Part shown: positions 26,359 through 34,821 of the stretch, one piece after another
How the letters are laid out: every line of letters begins with the position of its first letter
How positions within the stretch are numbered: position 1 is the stretch's first letter
DNA from: Metabacillus crassostreae
GTDB lineage: Bacteria; Bacillota; Bacilli; Bacillales; Bacillaceae
NCBI RefSeq assembly: GCF_016908395.1
Contig: NZ_JAFBDU010000001.1
Span: forward strand, 310,001 to 374,000
Length of the DNA stretch: 64,000 nucleotides
Reading direction: 5' to 3'
Made by a program: the position numbers and the translations under genes
The notes under the pieces: generated by a model
What the model was told of the DNA's origin: nothing
Database searches by the model: none
Seen by the model: the letters and a program-made list of their open reading frames with translations, nothing else

Positions 26359-27702
26359 ATGTCACAACCAGTAAAAAAGTATTCAAACGAGAATGAAGAT
26401 AAGACAAAAAAACCAAAAAATTTAAGAGTTCAATCACTACAAGCAGAAAATAAAATTGATATTTTTAATATACCAATTGCTTGGTTTTTATTGTTTGCAG
26501 TCATTACATTAACAAGTATGTATACAGGTAATCTTCCTGGTGGGATGATAGGAGCCTTACTTGTTATGATTGTTTTAGGAGAAGTATTTGGTTGGGTAGG
26601 AGATCGTTTACCAATCGTCAAGACATTCCTTGGTGGTGGAGCGATTGTTGCCATTTTTGGCTCAGCTTATATGGTCTATAGTGGATTATTACCGGAAACC
26701 ATTACAACAACAGTTACAGATTTTATGAAAACAGGTGGCTTTTTAGATTTCTACATTGCTGCACTGATTACAGGAAGTATCTTGGGAATGAATTCTAAAA
26801 TTCTTTTAAAAGTAGGTTTACGATATTTTATCCCAATTGGGGGAGCGATTTTAGGAGCTATATTGCTAACTGGGATCGTTGGTTCTTTCGTTGGATTTAC
26901 TGTTCAAGAAGCAATATTAGTCATGGCTATGCCGATTATGGGTGGAGGAATGGGAGCAGGTGCTGTTCCGATGAGTCAAATTTATTCTGAATTACTTGGA
27001 AATGAACCTAGCTATTATATTTCGATGCTTGTTCCAGCATTAGCACTTGGAAATGTATTTGCCATCGTTTTAGCAAGTTTATTAGATCGGTTAGGAACTA
27101 AGTTTCCTTCTTTAACAGGAAATGGTCAGTTAATACAAGGATTTAATTATGAAAAACCAAAAATGACATATGATATTAAAAAAATGGGTGCAGGTATGCT
27201 TGCTGCTTTAACATTTTTCACAGTTGGAGCACTTTTAGCTTCCTTCATCCCATTACATGCCTATGCAATCATGATTATCATCGTTGCGATCTCAAAGATA
27301 GCAAATGTGATTCCATCTGCAGTTGTTGAAGGTGCAAGTCAGTGGTATCAGTTTGTTGCTAGTAATTGGACGTTTGCCTTATTATTTGGTATTGGTGTAG
27401 CGTATACAGATTTAGCAACTGTCTTGGAAGCTCTAACGTTACAATATATTTTAACTGTGTTTGCTGTAGTATTGGGAGCAGTTATCGGTGCAGGGTTATT
27501 AGGAAGACTTGTAGGCTTTTACCCAATCGAAGCGGCGATTACAGCAGGATTATGTATGGCGAACATGGGAGGTACGGGTGATGTTGCTGTTCTTTCCGCT
27601 TCAAAACGAATGGAGCTTATGCCTTTTGCACAAATATCTTCACGTTTAGGCGGTGCCTTGATATTATTACTTGTAGGGTTGCTTATTCCGCTATTTACTT
27701 AA
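26359..27702 (+). CDS. maeN: 2-hydroxycarboxylate carrier, malate transporter MaeN-like
   Basis: A 447-residue symporter of the 2-hydroxycarboxylate transporter family (MaeN, CimH, CitS, MleP). The polar N-terminal tail is followed by 10-11 hydrophobic segments. The two conserved re-entrant GGxG loops are visible as PIMGGGMGAGAVPMSQIY and, near the end, MANMGGTGDVAVLSASKRM, which carry the substrate and sodium sites. Length equals MaeN (448). Two adjacent ATGs follow AAAGGAGG, and I use the second. Placed after the MalK/MalR pair and under a cre box, it is most simply the sodium-malate carrier of that regulon. CimH (citrate/malate) is the alternative. Confidence 0.85.
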   Translation: MSQPVKKYSNENEDKTKKPKNLRVQSLQAENKIDIFNIPIAWFLLFAVITLTSMYTGNLPGGMIGALLVMIVLGEVFGWVGDRLPIVKTFLGGGAIVAIFGSAYMVYSGLLPETITTTVTDFMKTGGFLDFYIAALITGSILGMNSKILLKVGLRYFIPIGGAILGAILLTGIVGSFVGFTVQEAILVMAMPIMGGGMGAGAVPMSQIYSELLGNEPSYYISMLVPALALGNVFAIVLASLLDRLGTKFPSLTGNGQLIQGFNYEKPKMTYDIKKMGAGMLAALTFFTVGALLASFIPLHAYAIMIIIVAISKIANVIPSAVVEGASQWYQFVASNWTFALLFGIGVAYTDLATVLEALTLQYILTVFAVVLGAVIGAGLLGRLVGFYPIEAAITAGLCMANMGGTGDVAVLSASKRMELMPFAQISSRLGGALILLLVGLLIPLFT

Positions 27703-27809
27703 ATAGATATTTATACCGATAAAAGTACCAGAAATTAAAGGAAAACAATCCGAATGAATAAGTAAAAATAACGATGGTTTATCAAGTAATTAAAGGGGTT
27801 TTTGTAGAA

Positions 27810-28604
27810 ATGAAAACACTGCAACAAGCAAAAACAATACTTCGCTATAAGTATCACGATCAAATTTATTATGGACTTGTTGAGGATGATGAAATTATAG
27901 AACTGTGCAGTACCTTTACAGATCTAGTTAACGATGAATTAAATGTTGATGGAGTGCGGGTTAAATATAATGAAGTGGAAATCTTAGCTCCAGTTGCTCC
28001 TTCAAAAATAGTGAATTTCGGTTGGACATATGCTGAACACGCAACTGAAACTGGTGGAGAAGCTAATCTTGCTGAACCATTTCTGTTTTTGAAACCACCT
28101 TCTTCACTTATTCCTGATCAAGGTGAAATCATTCTTCCATCCACACACCTATCCAAACAGGTAGAATTGGAGGGAGAAGTTGCCCTTATTATTGGAAAAC
28201 GAGGTAAAAATATAAAAGAAGAAGACGCGTTGGATTATGTTTTTGGTTGTACAATTTTTAATGATGTAACAGCAAGAGATCTTACTAAATCTGATCCTCA
28301 GTTTACTAGAGGTAAAGGCTTTGATACATTTGGTCCATTAGGTCCTTATATTGTAACTGGAATAGATCCTTCAAGCTTAAGTATCAAGACAACATTAAAC
28401 GGAAATGTAGTCCAAGACGGAAATACGAATCAAATGTCCCTTTCAATACCATATCTAATCAGTTGGGTTTCACAAGTCATGACACTCGAACCAGGAGATG
28501 TTTTAGCTACTGGTTCACCTTCAGGCAGCTGTCCAATGAAATCTGGAGACACAGTCATTGTTGAAGTGGAGAAGATTGGTAAGCTAACTAATTATGTTAA
28601 ATAG
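27810..28604 (+). CDS. Fumarylacetoacetate hydrolase family protein
   Basis: A 264-residue FAH-family enzyme. The metal ligands are clear: E-x-E in QVELEGEVALIIGKRG, an Asp in NDVTARDL, and the segment TFGPLGPYIVTGIDPSSL. The C-terminus MTLEPGDVLATGSPSGSCPMKSGDTV is typical. Family members hydrolyse C-C bonds of beta-diketo acids or decarboxylate oxaloacetate, and bind Mg2+ or Mn2+. I use the ATG at 27810, 11 bases after AAAGGGG; an ATG 12 codons earlier has no ribosome site. It lies 107 bp after the malate carrier and shares its terminator, so a role in oxaloacetate/malate metabolism (FAHD1-type oxaloacetate decarboxylase) is an attractive inference. Confidence 0.83.
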   Translation: MKTLQQAKTILRYKYHDQIYYGLVEDDEIIELCSTFTDLVNDELNVDGVRVKYNEVEILAPVAPSKIVNFGWTYAEHATETGGEANLAEPFLFLKPPSSLIPDQGEIILPSTHLSKQVELEGEVALIIGKRGKNIKEEDALDYVFGCTIFNDVTARDLTKSDPQFTRGKGFDTFGPLGPYIVTGIDPSSLSIKTTLNGNVVQDGNTNQMSLSIPYLISWVSQVMTLEPGDVLATGSPSGSCPMKSGDTVIVEVEKIGKLTNYVK

Positions 28605-28682
28605 GAATAAAATGAAAAGCTTTTCAAAGATTCGATACATTTAATCAAAGGTTAATTAGTTTCTATTTCTTATATGTAAAAA

Positions 28683-28722
28683 TAAAAAGTATTGGGGTTT
28701 GCCTCAATGCTTTTTCCTTTTT
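28683..28722 (+). terminator. Terminator after the FAH gene
   Basis: AAAAAGTATTGGGG and CCTCAATGCTTTTT form a stem around TTTG, then CCTTTTTT. It closes the malate carrier/FAH transcript. Confidence 0.75.
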
Positions 28723-28879
28723 TGATGTTTCGCACTCAGTGTAAACGGGGGAAAAGATTGAAATGGTTTACCCATCATAAATGGAAGTTAATCAGCACAT
28801 GGCTAAATAGCTTCTCGGGCTTTTCTTAGTGTATTGTTGTATAGTAGAAAAAAGAGATCAACTATTGGAGTTTATGGAT

Positions 28880-29782
28880 ATGAACTTTATTTTAATCGTT
28901 TTACCAGCATTTATCATTTTTGCAGTAGGATATATAGGTCAAAAAATAATCGGCTTTGATCGAAAATCTATATCGGTTTCAGCACTTTATTTAATGTATC
29001 CTTTTTTAGCATTTAGAACATTTTATAGCAATGAGCTCACTTTAGATTATTTCTATATTTTTATTTTTTGTTTACTACTCTGCTTCCTCTTAATTATCAT
29101 TGTATTTATTTATATAAAAATTGTAAGAGATGATCTATCAAAAGGGGCAGCCTTCATATTATCAGGTGTTTTTATGAATAGTGGAAATTATGGTGTGCCG
29201 GTTATCTTGTTTGCTTTTGGAGAGGTTGGCTTTGATTATGCGGTCATTATGATGGTGATTCAGTCGTTTTTAATGAACACAATTGGACTTTATTATGCAG
29301 GTAGAGGAAGTAGTACAAAGAGAAGTATAAAAGACTCGTTAATGACCATTGTGAAAATGCCTATTATTTATGGCTCTTTGGCAGGGCTGTTCTTCCAACT
29401 AACTTCTATTCCTATTCCGGAATTTATCATGCAAGCAGCAGATCTTATTGCGGATGCCACAATTCCAACAATCATGCTTGTACTAGGAATGCAGCTTGCT
29501 ACAATAACAAAGAGAAAAGTAAGACTAAAAGATATTAGCTTTATCATTATGATGCGAGTTATCATTTCTCCAGTAATCGCATATCTACTTATCACGTTAT
29601 TATCAATTGATGGGATGCTAGCACAGGTATTAATTATTTTATCAGCGATGCCAACTGCTGCCAATACAACAATGTATGCTGTACAATTCGATACTGAGCC
29701 TGATTTAGTTTCTTATAGTACGCTGATTACAACTTTACTTAGCATTGTGACTGTTCCTATTATGTTGATGTTGTTTTTATAA
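28880..29782 (+). CDS. AEC-family transporter (auxin efflux carrier/malonate-type)
   Basis: A 300-residue membrane protein of the auxin efflux carrier family, about 10 hydrophobic helices in two bundles. The conserved crossover of the first half is FILSGVFMNSGNYGVPVILFAFGE (N-x-G-N-x-G motif), and the matching crossover in the second half is SAMPTAANTTMYAVQF. I use the ATG at 28880, nine bases after TTGGAG; ATG 28874 is also possible. Bacterial AEC members carry malate, malonate or other carboxylates, which fits the neighbouring malate genes, but the gene has its own promoter and terminator region and the substrate is unknown. Confidence 0.85.
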   Translation: MNFILIVLPAFIIFAVGYIGQKIIGFDRKSISVSALYLMYPFLAFRTFYSNELTLDYFYIFIFCLLLCFLLIIIVFIYIKIVRDDLSKGAAFILSGVFMNSGNYGVPVILFAFGEVGFDYAVIMMVIQSFLMNTIGLYYAGRGSSTKRSIKDSLMTIVKMPIIYGSLAGLFFQLTSIPIPEFIMQAADLIADATIPTIMLVLGMQLATITKRKVRLKDISFIIMMRVIISPVIAYLLITLLSIDGMLAQVLIILSAMPTAANTTMYAVQFDTEPDLVSYSTLITTLLSIVTVPIMLMLFL

Positions 29783-29872
29783 TGGATAAAAAGAGATGCT
29801 TCTAAAAATAGTGTATGTATAGGTTACAAATTAACCTTTGTTATTATAATTATTATAGCTTTTATGAATGGT

Positions 29873-29914
29873 GAAAAGTCCTTCACGCTGCAGATGGATC
29901 AGAAGGACTTTTTG
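29873..29914 (+). terminator. Terminator of the AEC transporter gene
   Basis: AAAAGTCCTTC and GAAGGACTTTTT pair around a 17-base loop and end in T residues. Confidence 0.8.
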
Positions 29915-30022
29915 ATCTAGCTCAGGTATGATATTTCTTAGTGTCATTTAGAATTAAAAACATACGCTTAATTGTGAAAGCTTTTATTCTATTAAATAGT
30001 ATATTCGACTCTAAGTTACGGA

Positions 30023-30289
30023 TTAGTACTTTTTACAGCAATGGTGTTTCTCATGATATTTATCATATTTTTTATATTCCCATCCGTGATGCTTATCATG
30101 CTTTTTATAGCCGTGATAACATTTTTTATGTTTATCGTCTTTTTGATAGTGAAAATCGTATTTATCATGCTTTTTGTAGTCGTACTTTTTAGTTTCTTTT
30201 TTGCAGTCAAAATCAAAATCAAATTTTTTGTAACCCCAGCAATAACATTTTCCGTAACTTTTCTTGTCATCATATTTCTTTTTACCCAA
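30023..30289 (-). CDS. Lys/His/Asp/Tyr-rich spore-coat-like protein
   Basis: An 88-residue protein of extreme composition: runs such as KKYDDKKSYGKCYCWGYKKF, FDCKKETKKYDYKKHDKYDF and KKHDKHHGWEYKKYDKYHEK, ending HHCCKKY. This Lys/His/Asp/Tyr richness with scattered Cys recalls CotC/CotU-type spore coat proteins, which cross-link through tyrosines, and may also bind metal. I use TTG 30289, nine bases after AAGGAG in the complement; an in-frame ATG three codons earlier (30298) abuts the ribosome site directly. The opposite strand also has open frames here, but they lack ribosome sites. No sigma-K promoter was located with confidence. Confidence 0.65.
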   Translation of the reverse strand: MGKKKYDDKKSYGKCYCWGYKKFDFDFDCKKETKKYDYKKHDKYDFHYQKDDKHKKCYHGYKKHDKHHGWEYKKYDKYHEKHHCCKKY

Positions 30290-30531
30290 TATAATCATCT
30301 CCTTGTTTAAATTAAAGAGAGGATAAGTGTATTTGGAAACTATTAATTCTACCTTCCCTCTCTTTGCTATTATTCTATTCATAAACACTTAGAAAGGAGT
30401 GGGCAAGACACATGCTATTTACTAGTTTTTTTAATTATATTTTTCAATTTATAGAAGTTAATAACTTATAAAGCTACATACTAGATTATTTCTACTCTAC
30501 TTTTGGAAAGGTACTGCATAAAAAACTTTTC

Positions 30532-30564
30532 AAAAAAAAGAAGCACCTCTATAAAAGGTCCTTC
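30532..30564 (-). terminator. Terminator of the STAS-domain gene
   Basis: On the minus strand GAAGGACCT and AGGTGCTTC pair and are followed by a run of eight U residues. Confidence 0.75.
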
Positions 30565-30572
30565 ATTAAACT

Positions 30573-31592
30573 TTATAATATCTTTCTTCCCATTTGTCCA
30601 AGTGCAAAATGTATGCCATGCTGCAATGATTGAAAGCAATCAAACTTGGAAAAGTTAATAGTGGATTTAGTAATGACTAAACTTAATTCGGGTGTAATGC
30701 CAACTAGTATTGTTTTTGTTCCAATAAGCGAGGAAGCTGAACAAATATTTTCAATTAAGCTTGCAGTGTGTTCACTCATATCCTTATCAAGTCCTGTTAA
30801 ATCTAGGATAAGATAGTTTGCTTTATGTGATGGTAAGTTGTTTAATGTGTTGGTAATTAGCTCTTCTGATCGATCTATTTCATATGTACCAATTAATGGA
30901 ACAACAACTATTCCTTCTAATACTGGAATAATCGGTGATGATAGTTTCTTAATTAAATCCTTTAGTTCTTTTGTTTTCTCTTCAACAAGTTCTTCTAATT
31001 GATGAATCTGCTCTGATTCTTTTTTTCTAGCAAGCTGGTGTATGTTATGTGTGATCGTTACATTGGAAGGAAAATAGTTTATTATAGTATGGTCATGGCC
31101 ATCAATTTGTTGTTCAATAACCTCATACCACATACTAGTTCCGAATAAACCTGAAAAAATCCCTGCAAAATGCGCAGATAAAAAGTTACTTCCATGATTT
31201 TTCCCTTGTGCCACATTGATTTTATATTCCCACGTATCCTTTAAGTATGCTGTTAGTGTTTTTGTTTCATAGTTCAATTCTTTAATTTCTATTTGTCCCC
31301 AGCCAGCAGAAGCGTATGTACTCGTAATGGAGTTCGCGGCTTCCTCAACAATTAATTCCTTCATTTTTTCAAAATACTCTCCAACAACTAAGCCTTGGCG
31401 AAATCCTGATGTTTCAAAAACCAAGCTTGCTGCCTCAATTCCTGATATTTCTTCAATGGTATCAAAGAAGGACTTCATTGCAGTTGAGATCCAAAAAAGA
31501 ACAGCGTCTTGACCTTCAAACTGAAAAATGCCTTTTTCTATATTCCAATCAAATTGTAAACCGTCTACATTAATCTTTGTTTCTTTCTCCAT
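30573..31592 (-). CDS. STAS-domain regulator (RsbR-like) with unusual sensor domain
   Basis: A 339-residue cytoplasmic protein. The C-terminal third (about 218-339) is a STAS domain: SSPIIPVLEGIVVVPLIGTY starts it exactly as in RsbR-type stressosome proteins, and ILDLTGLDKDMSEHTASLIE is the phosphorylation-region helix. RsbR usually has Thr at the conserved position; here the loop reads LDLTGLDKD with Thr present. A coiled-coil linker (ESEQIHQLEELVEEKTKELK) precedes it. The N-terminal domain (about 8-190) is not the usual globin-like RsbR domain; GIEAASLVFETSGFRQGLVV recalls V4R-like small-ligand domains. The ATG at 31592 has AAAGGTGG upstream. It would modulate sigma-B or a similar stress pathway. 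Confidence 0.65.
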   Translation of the reverse strand: MEKETKINVDGLQFDWNIEKGIFQFEGQDAVLFWISTAMKSFFDTIEEISGIEAASLVFETSGFRQGLVVGEYFEKMKELIVEEAANSITSTYASAGWGQIEIKELNYETKTLTAYLKDTWEYKINVAQGKNHGSNFLSAHFAGIFSGLFGTSMWYEVIEQQIDGHDHTIINYFPSNVTITHNIHQLARKKESEQIHQLEELVEEKTKELKDLIKKLSSPIIPVLEGIVVVPLIGTYEIDRSEELITNTLNNLPSHKANYLILDLTGLDKDMSEHTASLIENICSASSLIGTKTILVGITPELSLVITKSTINFSKFDCFQSLQHGIHFALGQMGRKIL

Positions 31593-31923
31593 AAAGAAGG
31601 TAACCACCTTTTTGTTCCTCAATTTTTACTATTCTACTATTATATGTATTAAATGTTTAGAAATCCATTATAATTCAATTATAAATATCCAGTCTAAATA
31701 TTCTCCATTAACCATAGGGCCTGAAAAATTGAATTGTAGAAATGATGATTTACAAATTTTTACATAAAATTTATTTAATTGTTAGTAATAGTTAGTTAGA
31801 TCATTTCTTACATTTTGTAAGGATCTTTTTTATCTCTTAAACTTAGATTTTTTGCCAAAATTCTGTTTTGTTCTATGTATAATAAAGATAGAAAAATTAT
31901 AGAGTAGGATGTGATGAAATAAA
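31593..31923. other. Intergenic stretch without a recognised feature
   Basis: This 331 bp A/T-rich region separates the minus-strand STAS gene from the plus-strand acetyltransferase gene and should contain both promoters. I see no gene, repeat or strong hairpin. Confidence 0.4.
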
Positions 31924-32727
31924 ATGATTCGTAGGTTAAATAAAGAAGATCATGAATCAGTAATGATGCTTATTGGTCATAAGCCAGCAGAAAATTTATT
32001 TATTTTAGGTGATATTGAAGCATTTGGATATGATTCTGACATTCAAGAAATTTGGGGTCAATTTCAACATGACAAATTGATTGCTATTTTATTAAGATAC
32101 GACCAAAATTATATACCATTTAGTGAGCAGGATTATGATGTAAAAGGTTTTGCGGAGATCATCAATCATCATTCTACTCGATTTGAGCTTAGTGGTTTAA
32201 AGCATGTAGTTGAGCCTATCAAGGGGTACATAAATCGGGAAGTTAGAAAACATAGTGAAACCTATTACGCAAAATGTACAGGTTTAAGTTATAAGGTAGA
32301 TAATGAAAAAATAAATCAAGCAACCTATTTACAGTCCCTAGAATATCAGGAAAATATTGAAATGCTATGTTCAATACCTGAATTTGCTTTAGGGAATTTT
32401 AGTATTGAGTCGAGAGAACGAGCTGAAAAATATAAAACTGGACGCACTTACATTGTTCGAAATGAGGAAGGAGAAATGGTTGCATCAGCATCTACAACAG
32501 CGGAAAATTCTCAATCTGCCATGATTGTTGGTGTTGGAACAAAGCCTAGCTTTGAACGAAGAGGCTATGCAACTCTATGTATGGAAAAGCTATGTAGTGA
32601 ATTACTAGCAGAGGGGAAATCACTTTGTTTGTTTTACGACAATCCAGCAGCAGGGAAGATTTATAAACGATTAGGTTTTTCTGACATTGGGCTATGGACA
32701 ATGATTCGTTATGAAGGATTAGAATAG
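31924..32727 (+). CDS. GNAT-family N-acetyltransferase
   Basis: A 267-residue acetyltransferase whose C-terminal GNAT domain shows the acetyl-CoA loop: MIVGVGTKPSFERRGYATLC (R-x-x-G-x-A) and SLCLFYDNPAAGKIYKRLGF (the N-P-A-A-x-x-x-Y-x-x-x-G-F end motif). The N-terminal half is a divergent GNAT-like fold, as in two-domain acetyltransferases of Bacillus. The substrate is unknown. It appears monocistronic, with a short leader and GATGTG upstream. Confidence 0.8.
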   Translation: MIRRLNKEDHESVMMLIGHKPAENLFILGDIEAFGYDSDIQEIWGQFQHDKLIAILLRYDQNYIPFSEQDYDVKGFAEIINHHSTRFELSGLKHVVEPIKGYINREVRKHSETYYAKCTGLSYKVDNEKINQATYLQSLEYQENIEMLCSIPEFALGNFSIESRERAEKYKTGRTYIVRNEEGEMVASASTTAENSQSAMIVGVGTKPSFERRGYATLCMEKLCSELLAEGKSLCLFYDNPAAGKIYKRLGFSDIGLWTMIRYEGLE

Positions 32728-32886
32728 TGAATAACAGGGGGAGTGTAAATGATATCTTAAACGAATTAGATTTTTCAAGTGTTGGTTAGCATTTAGACTC
32801 ATTAATTGTGAACTATAATAATATGAAACTTTTTCATAGTTTAAGAAGTCTACTTTAATAGATTTAAATAAATTTAGAGGTGGATT

Positions 32887-33765
32887 ATGGGTCAAGAAAC
32901 GATTTATAAAAGTCATATAGGTAAAAATGAGATTCTTCAACACTACGAACAGTATATAAAATCCTTTAACTTTGAAGTCGAGAGGGTGTATGTTGACACA
33001 AGTTATGGAAAAACGCATGTACTTGTAGCTGGTCCAAAGGAAGGGAAACCAATCTTTATCTTCCAAGGGGGCAACTGCATTAATCCAATGACATTATCAT
33101 GGTTTACATCCTTGACAAAAAACTATAGAGTGTATGCACCAGATACGATTGGTCATCCGGGGTTTAGTGATGAAAATAGGATTTCAGCAAAAGATCATAG
33201 CTTTGCAAGATGGATTGAGGAATTAATGAATTATTTTTCTATAAAAAGCTGTGCATTTGTTGGACCCTCTTATGGAGCAGGGATCATATTAAGATTAGCT
33301 ACATATATGCCGGATAAAATTGATTGTTCAATATTAGTTTCACCAGCAGGATTACGTTTAGGATCAAAAATGAAAATGATGAAAGAAATATTAGCTCCTT
33401 TATTACTTTTTACTATCACTTCATCAAAAAAGTATCTTGATAAAATCTCCGGGGTGATGTCAGATAATAGTATGAAGGAAATGGATAAAAAAATTATTGG
33501 TGATGTATTTAAATATGTCAAACTAGAGCAAGACATGCCTAAGTTAACTGAAAAGCATGAACTAGTAAATTATAAATCACCAACATTAGTTATAGCAGGA
33601 AAAAATGATGTTTTTTTTCCTGAAAGTAAAGTAAACAAAGTAGCAAAAGAGATCATTCCAAATTTACAAGAATGTATCACCTATGAAATGGGGCATTTTC
33701 CTTCAGAAGATCACTTAACAAAAATAAATAATGAGATACAAGCATTTCTTAAACTATATTATTAA
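32887..33765 (+). CDS. Alpha/beta-hydrolase
   Basis: A 292-residue alpha/beta-hydrolase. The oxyanion region is IFQGGNCINPMTLSWF. The nucleophile elbow G-x-S-x-G is GPSYG with Ser128. The acid is Asp241 in AGKNDVFFPESK and the base His270 in EMGHFPSED, a complete catalytic triad. The sequence YAPDTIGHPGFSDEN is the usual strand-4 loop. It lacks a signal peptide, so it acts in the cytoplasm on an unknown ester or similar substrate. Ribosome site is AGAGGTGG. It precedes the APH-like kinase gene by 76 bp, and could be co-transcribed with it. Confidence 0.85.
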   Translation: MGQETIYKSHIGKNEILQHYEQYIKSFNFEVERVYVDTSYGKTHVLVAGPKEGKPIFIFQGGNCINPMTLSWFTSLTKNYRVYAPDTIGHPGFSDENRISAKDHSFARWIEELMNYFSIKSCAFVGPSYGAGIILRLATYMPDKIDCSILVSPAGLRLGSKMKMMKEILAPLLLFTITSSKKYLDKISGVMSDNSMKEMDKKIIGDVFKYVKLEQDMPKLTEKHELVNYKSPTLVIAGKNDVFFPESKVNKVAKEIIPNLQECITYEMGHFPSEDHLTKINNEIQAFLKLYY

Positions 33766-33841
33766 AAAATTAATCACCTGAGAATCTCTATTAATAGTAT
33801 ATTGTGAGATTATTTAAAGTCATAGTAAGGAGGTGTAGTTA

Positions 33842-34636
33842 GTGACAAACCAAGAAAACGAAGAAAAGCTAGCGGGAGGAAATGTTTCGACTGTTTATCG
33901 ATCTGGAGATACAGTTAGACGAGAAATGAAGGAGGGCAGTCACAACATTCATAAGCTATTAAAGCATTTAGAAAACAAAGGCTTTGATGCTGCACCAAAA
34001 TTCCTGGGCATTGATGAAAAAGGTAGAGAAGTTTTAACCTTTATTGAAGGTGAAGCTGGTCATTATCCCTTAAAGAAATATATGTGGTCTGATGATAACT
34101 TAATAGAAATAGCAAAAATGCTACGAAGGTATCATGATTCTGTAAGTGATTTTCCTTTTGATGATAGCTGGGATTCAATAGATAACACTCCCGAACCACT
34201 AGAGGTTTTGTGTCATAATGATTTCGCGATGTACAATCTTATTTTTAAAAATGAAACACCAGTAGGTATAATTGATTTTGATGTTGCTGGGCCTGGTCCT
34301 AGACTGTGGGATATTGCTTATACACTTTATACTTGTATTCCTTTAAGTAGAGTGTCTCTTTCTGAAACAGGTGAGAAAATTCATTATCAATCAACACAGC
34401 ATGCAAACCGTATAAAGCAAAGAGTTACATCTTTTTTTGATTCCTACGGTGATGGTATTGACAAAGAAAATTATTTGGAAATGGTTCTACTTCGATTAGA
34501 GGGAATATGTAAAACAATAAAGAGAAAAGCCGGTGAAGGTGACCTTGCTTTTCAGAAGATGGTACATGAAGGACACCTGGAACATTATCAAAACGATATC
34601 AAATTCATACGCGATCATGGAAAAGAGTGGGTTTAA
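33842..34636 (+). CDS. APH-fold phosphotransferase (aminoglycoside/choline kinase-like)
   Basis: A 264-residue protein with the aminoglycoside phosphotransferase fold, starting with GTG after AAGGAGGTG. The catalytic loop is LCHNDFAMYNLIF (H-N-D, Asp127, and the Asn four residues later), and the metal motif is GIIDFDVAGPGPRLWDIAYT. The N-terminus LAGGNVSTVYRSGDTVRRE is a glycine-rich nucleotide-binding loop. The family phosphorylates aminoglycosides, macrolides, homoserine or choline, and the sequence does not tell which. It lies upstream of an ABC-F resistance-type gene but is separated from it by that gene's own promoter. Confidence 0.82.
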   Translation: MTNQENEEKLAGGNVSTVYRSGDTVRREMKEGSHNIHKLLKHLENKGFDAAPKFLGIDEKGREVLTFIEGEAGHYPLKKYMWSDDNLIEIAKMLRRYHDSVSDFPFDDSWDSIDNTPEPLEVLCHNDFAMYNLIFKNETPVGIIDFDVAGPGPRLWDIAYTLYTCIPLSRVSLSETGEKIHYQSTQHANRIKQRVTSFFDSYGDGIDKENYLEMVLLRLEGICKTIKRKAGEGDLAFQKMVHEGHLEHYQNDIKFIRDHGKEWV

Positions 34637-34786
34637 GTGGAGGTTTTGTTGAAAGAAAGAACTTATGTTTACTTTAAGTAAATTTAAGGTTCGTTTAATA
34701 TATATCATTATTTATAGTTAATCTAAAACAGAAAAGATGTTTTGGGAATTTTCGAACAAACAGTTAGAATAAATGGTAATTTTAGG

Positions 34787-34815
34787 TTGATCTTTTGAAG
34801 AATTCATCATATTAT
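34787..34815 (+). promoter_or_regulatory. Sigma-A promoter of the ABC-F gene
   Basis: TTGATC at 34787-34792 and TATTAT at 34810-34815 with a 17-bp spacer. Transcription would begin near 34822, giving a leader of about 245 nucleotides before the ABC-F start codon. Confidence 0.65.
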
Positions 34816-34821
34816 TAATTT

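Noticed and set aside
30041-30310. Plus-strand frames of 83-89 codons opposite the coat-like gene
   Set aside because: The repetitive K/H/D/Y codons give an artificial hydrophobic frame on the other strand; no ribosome site precedes it.
32719-33066. 115-codon minus-strand frame overlapping the hydrolase start
   Set aside because: The overlapping alpha/beta-hydrolase has a full catalytic triad and ribosome site; the antisense frame has neither.
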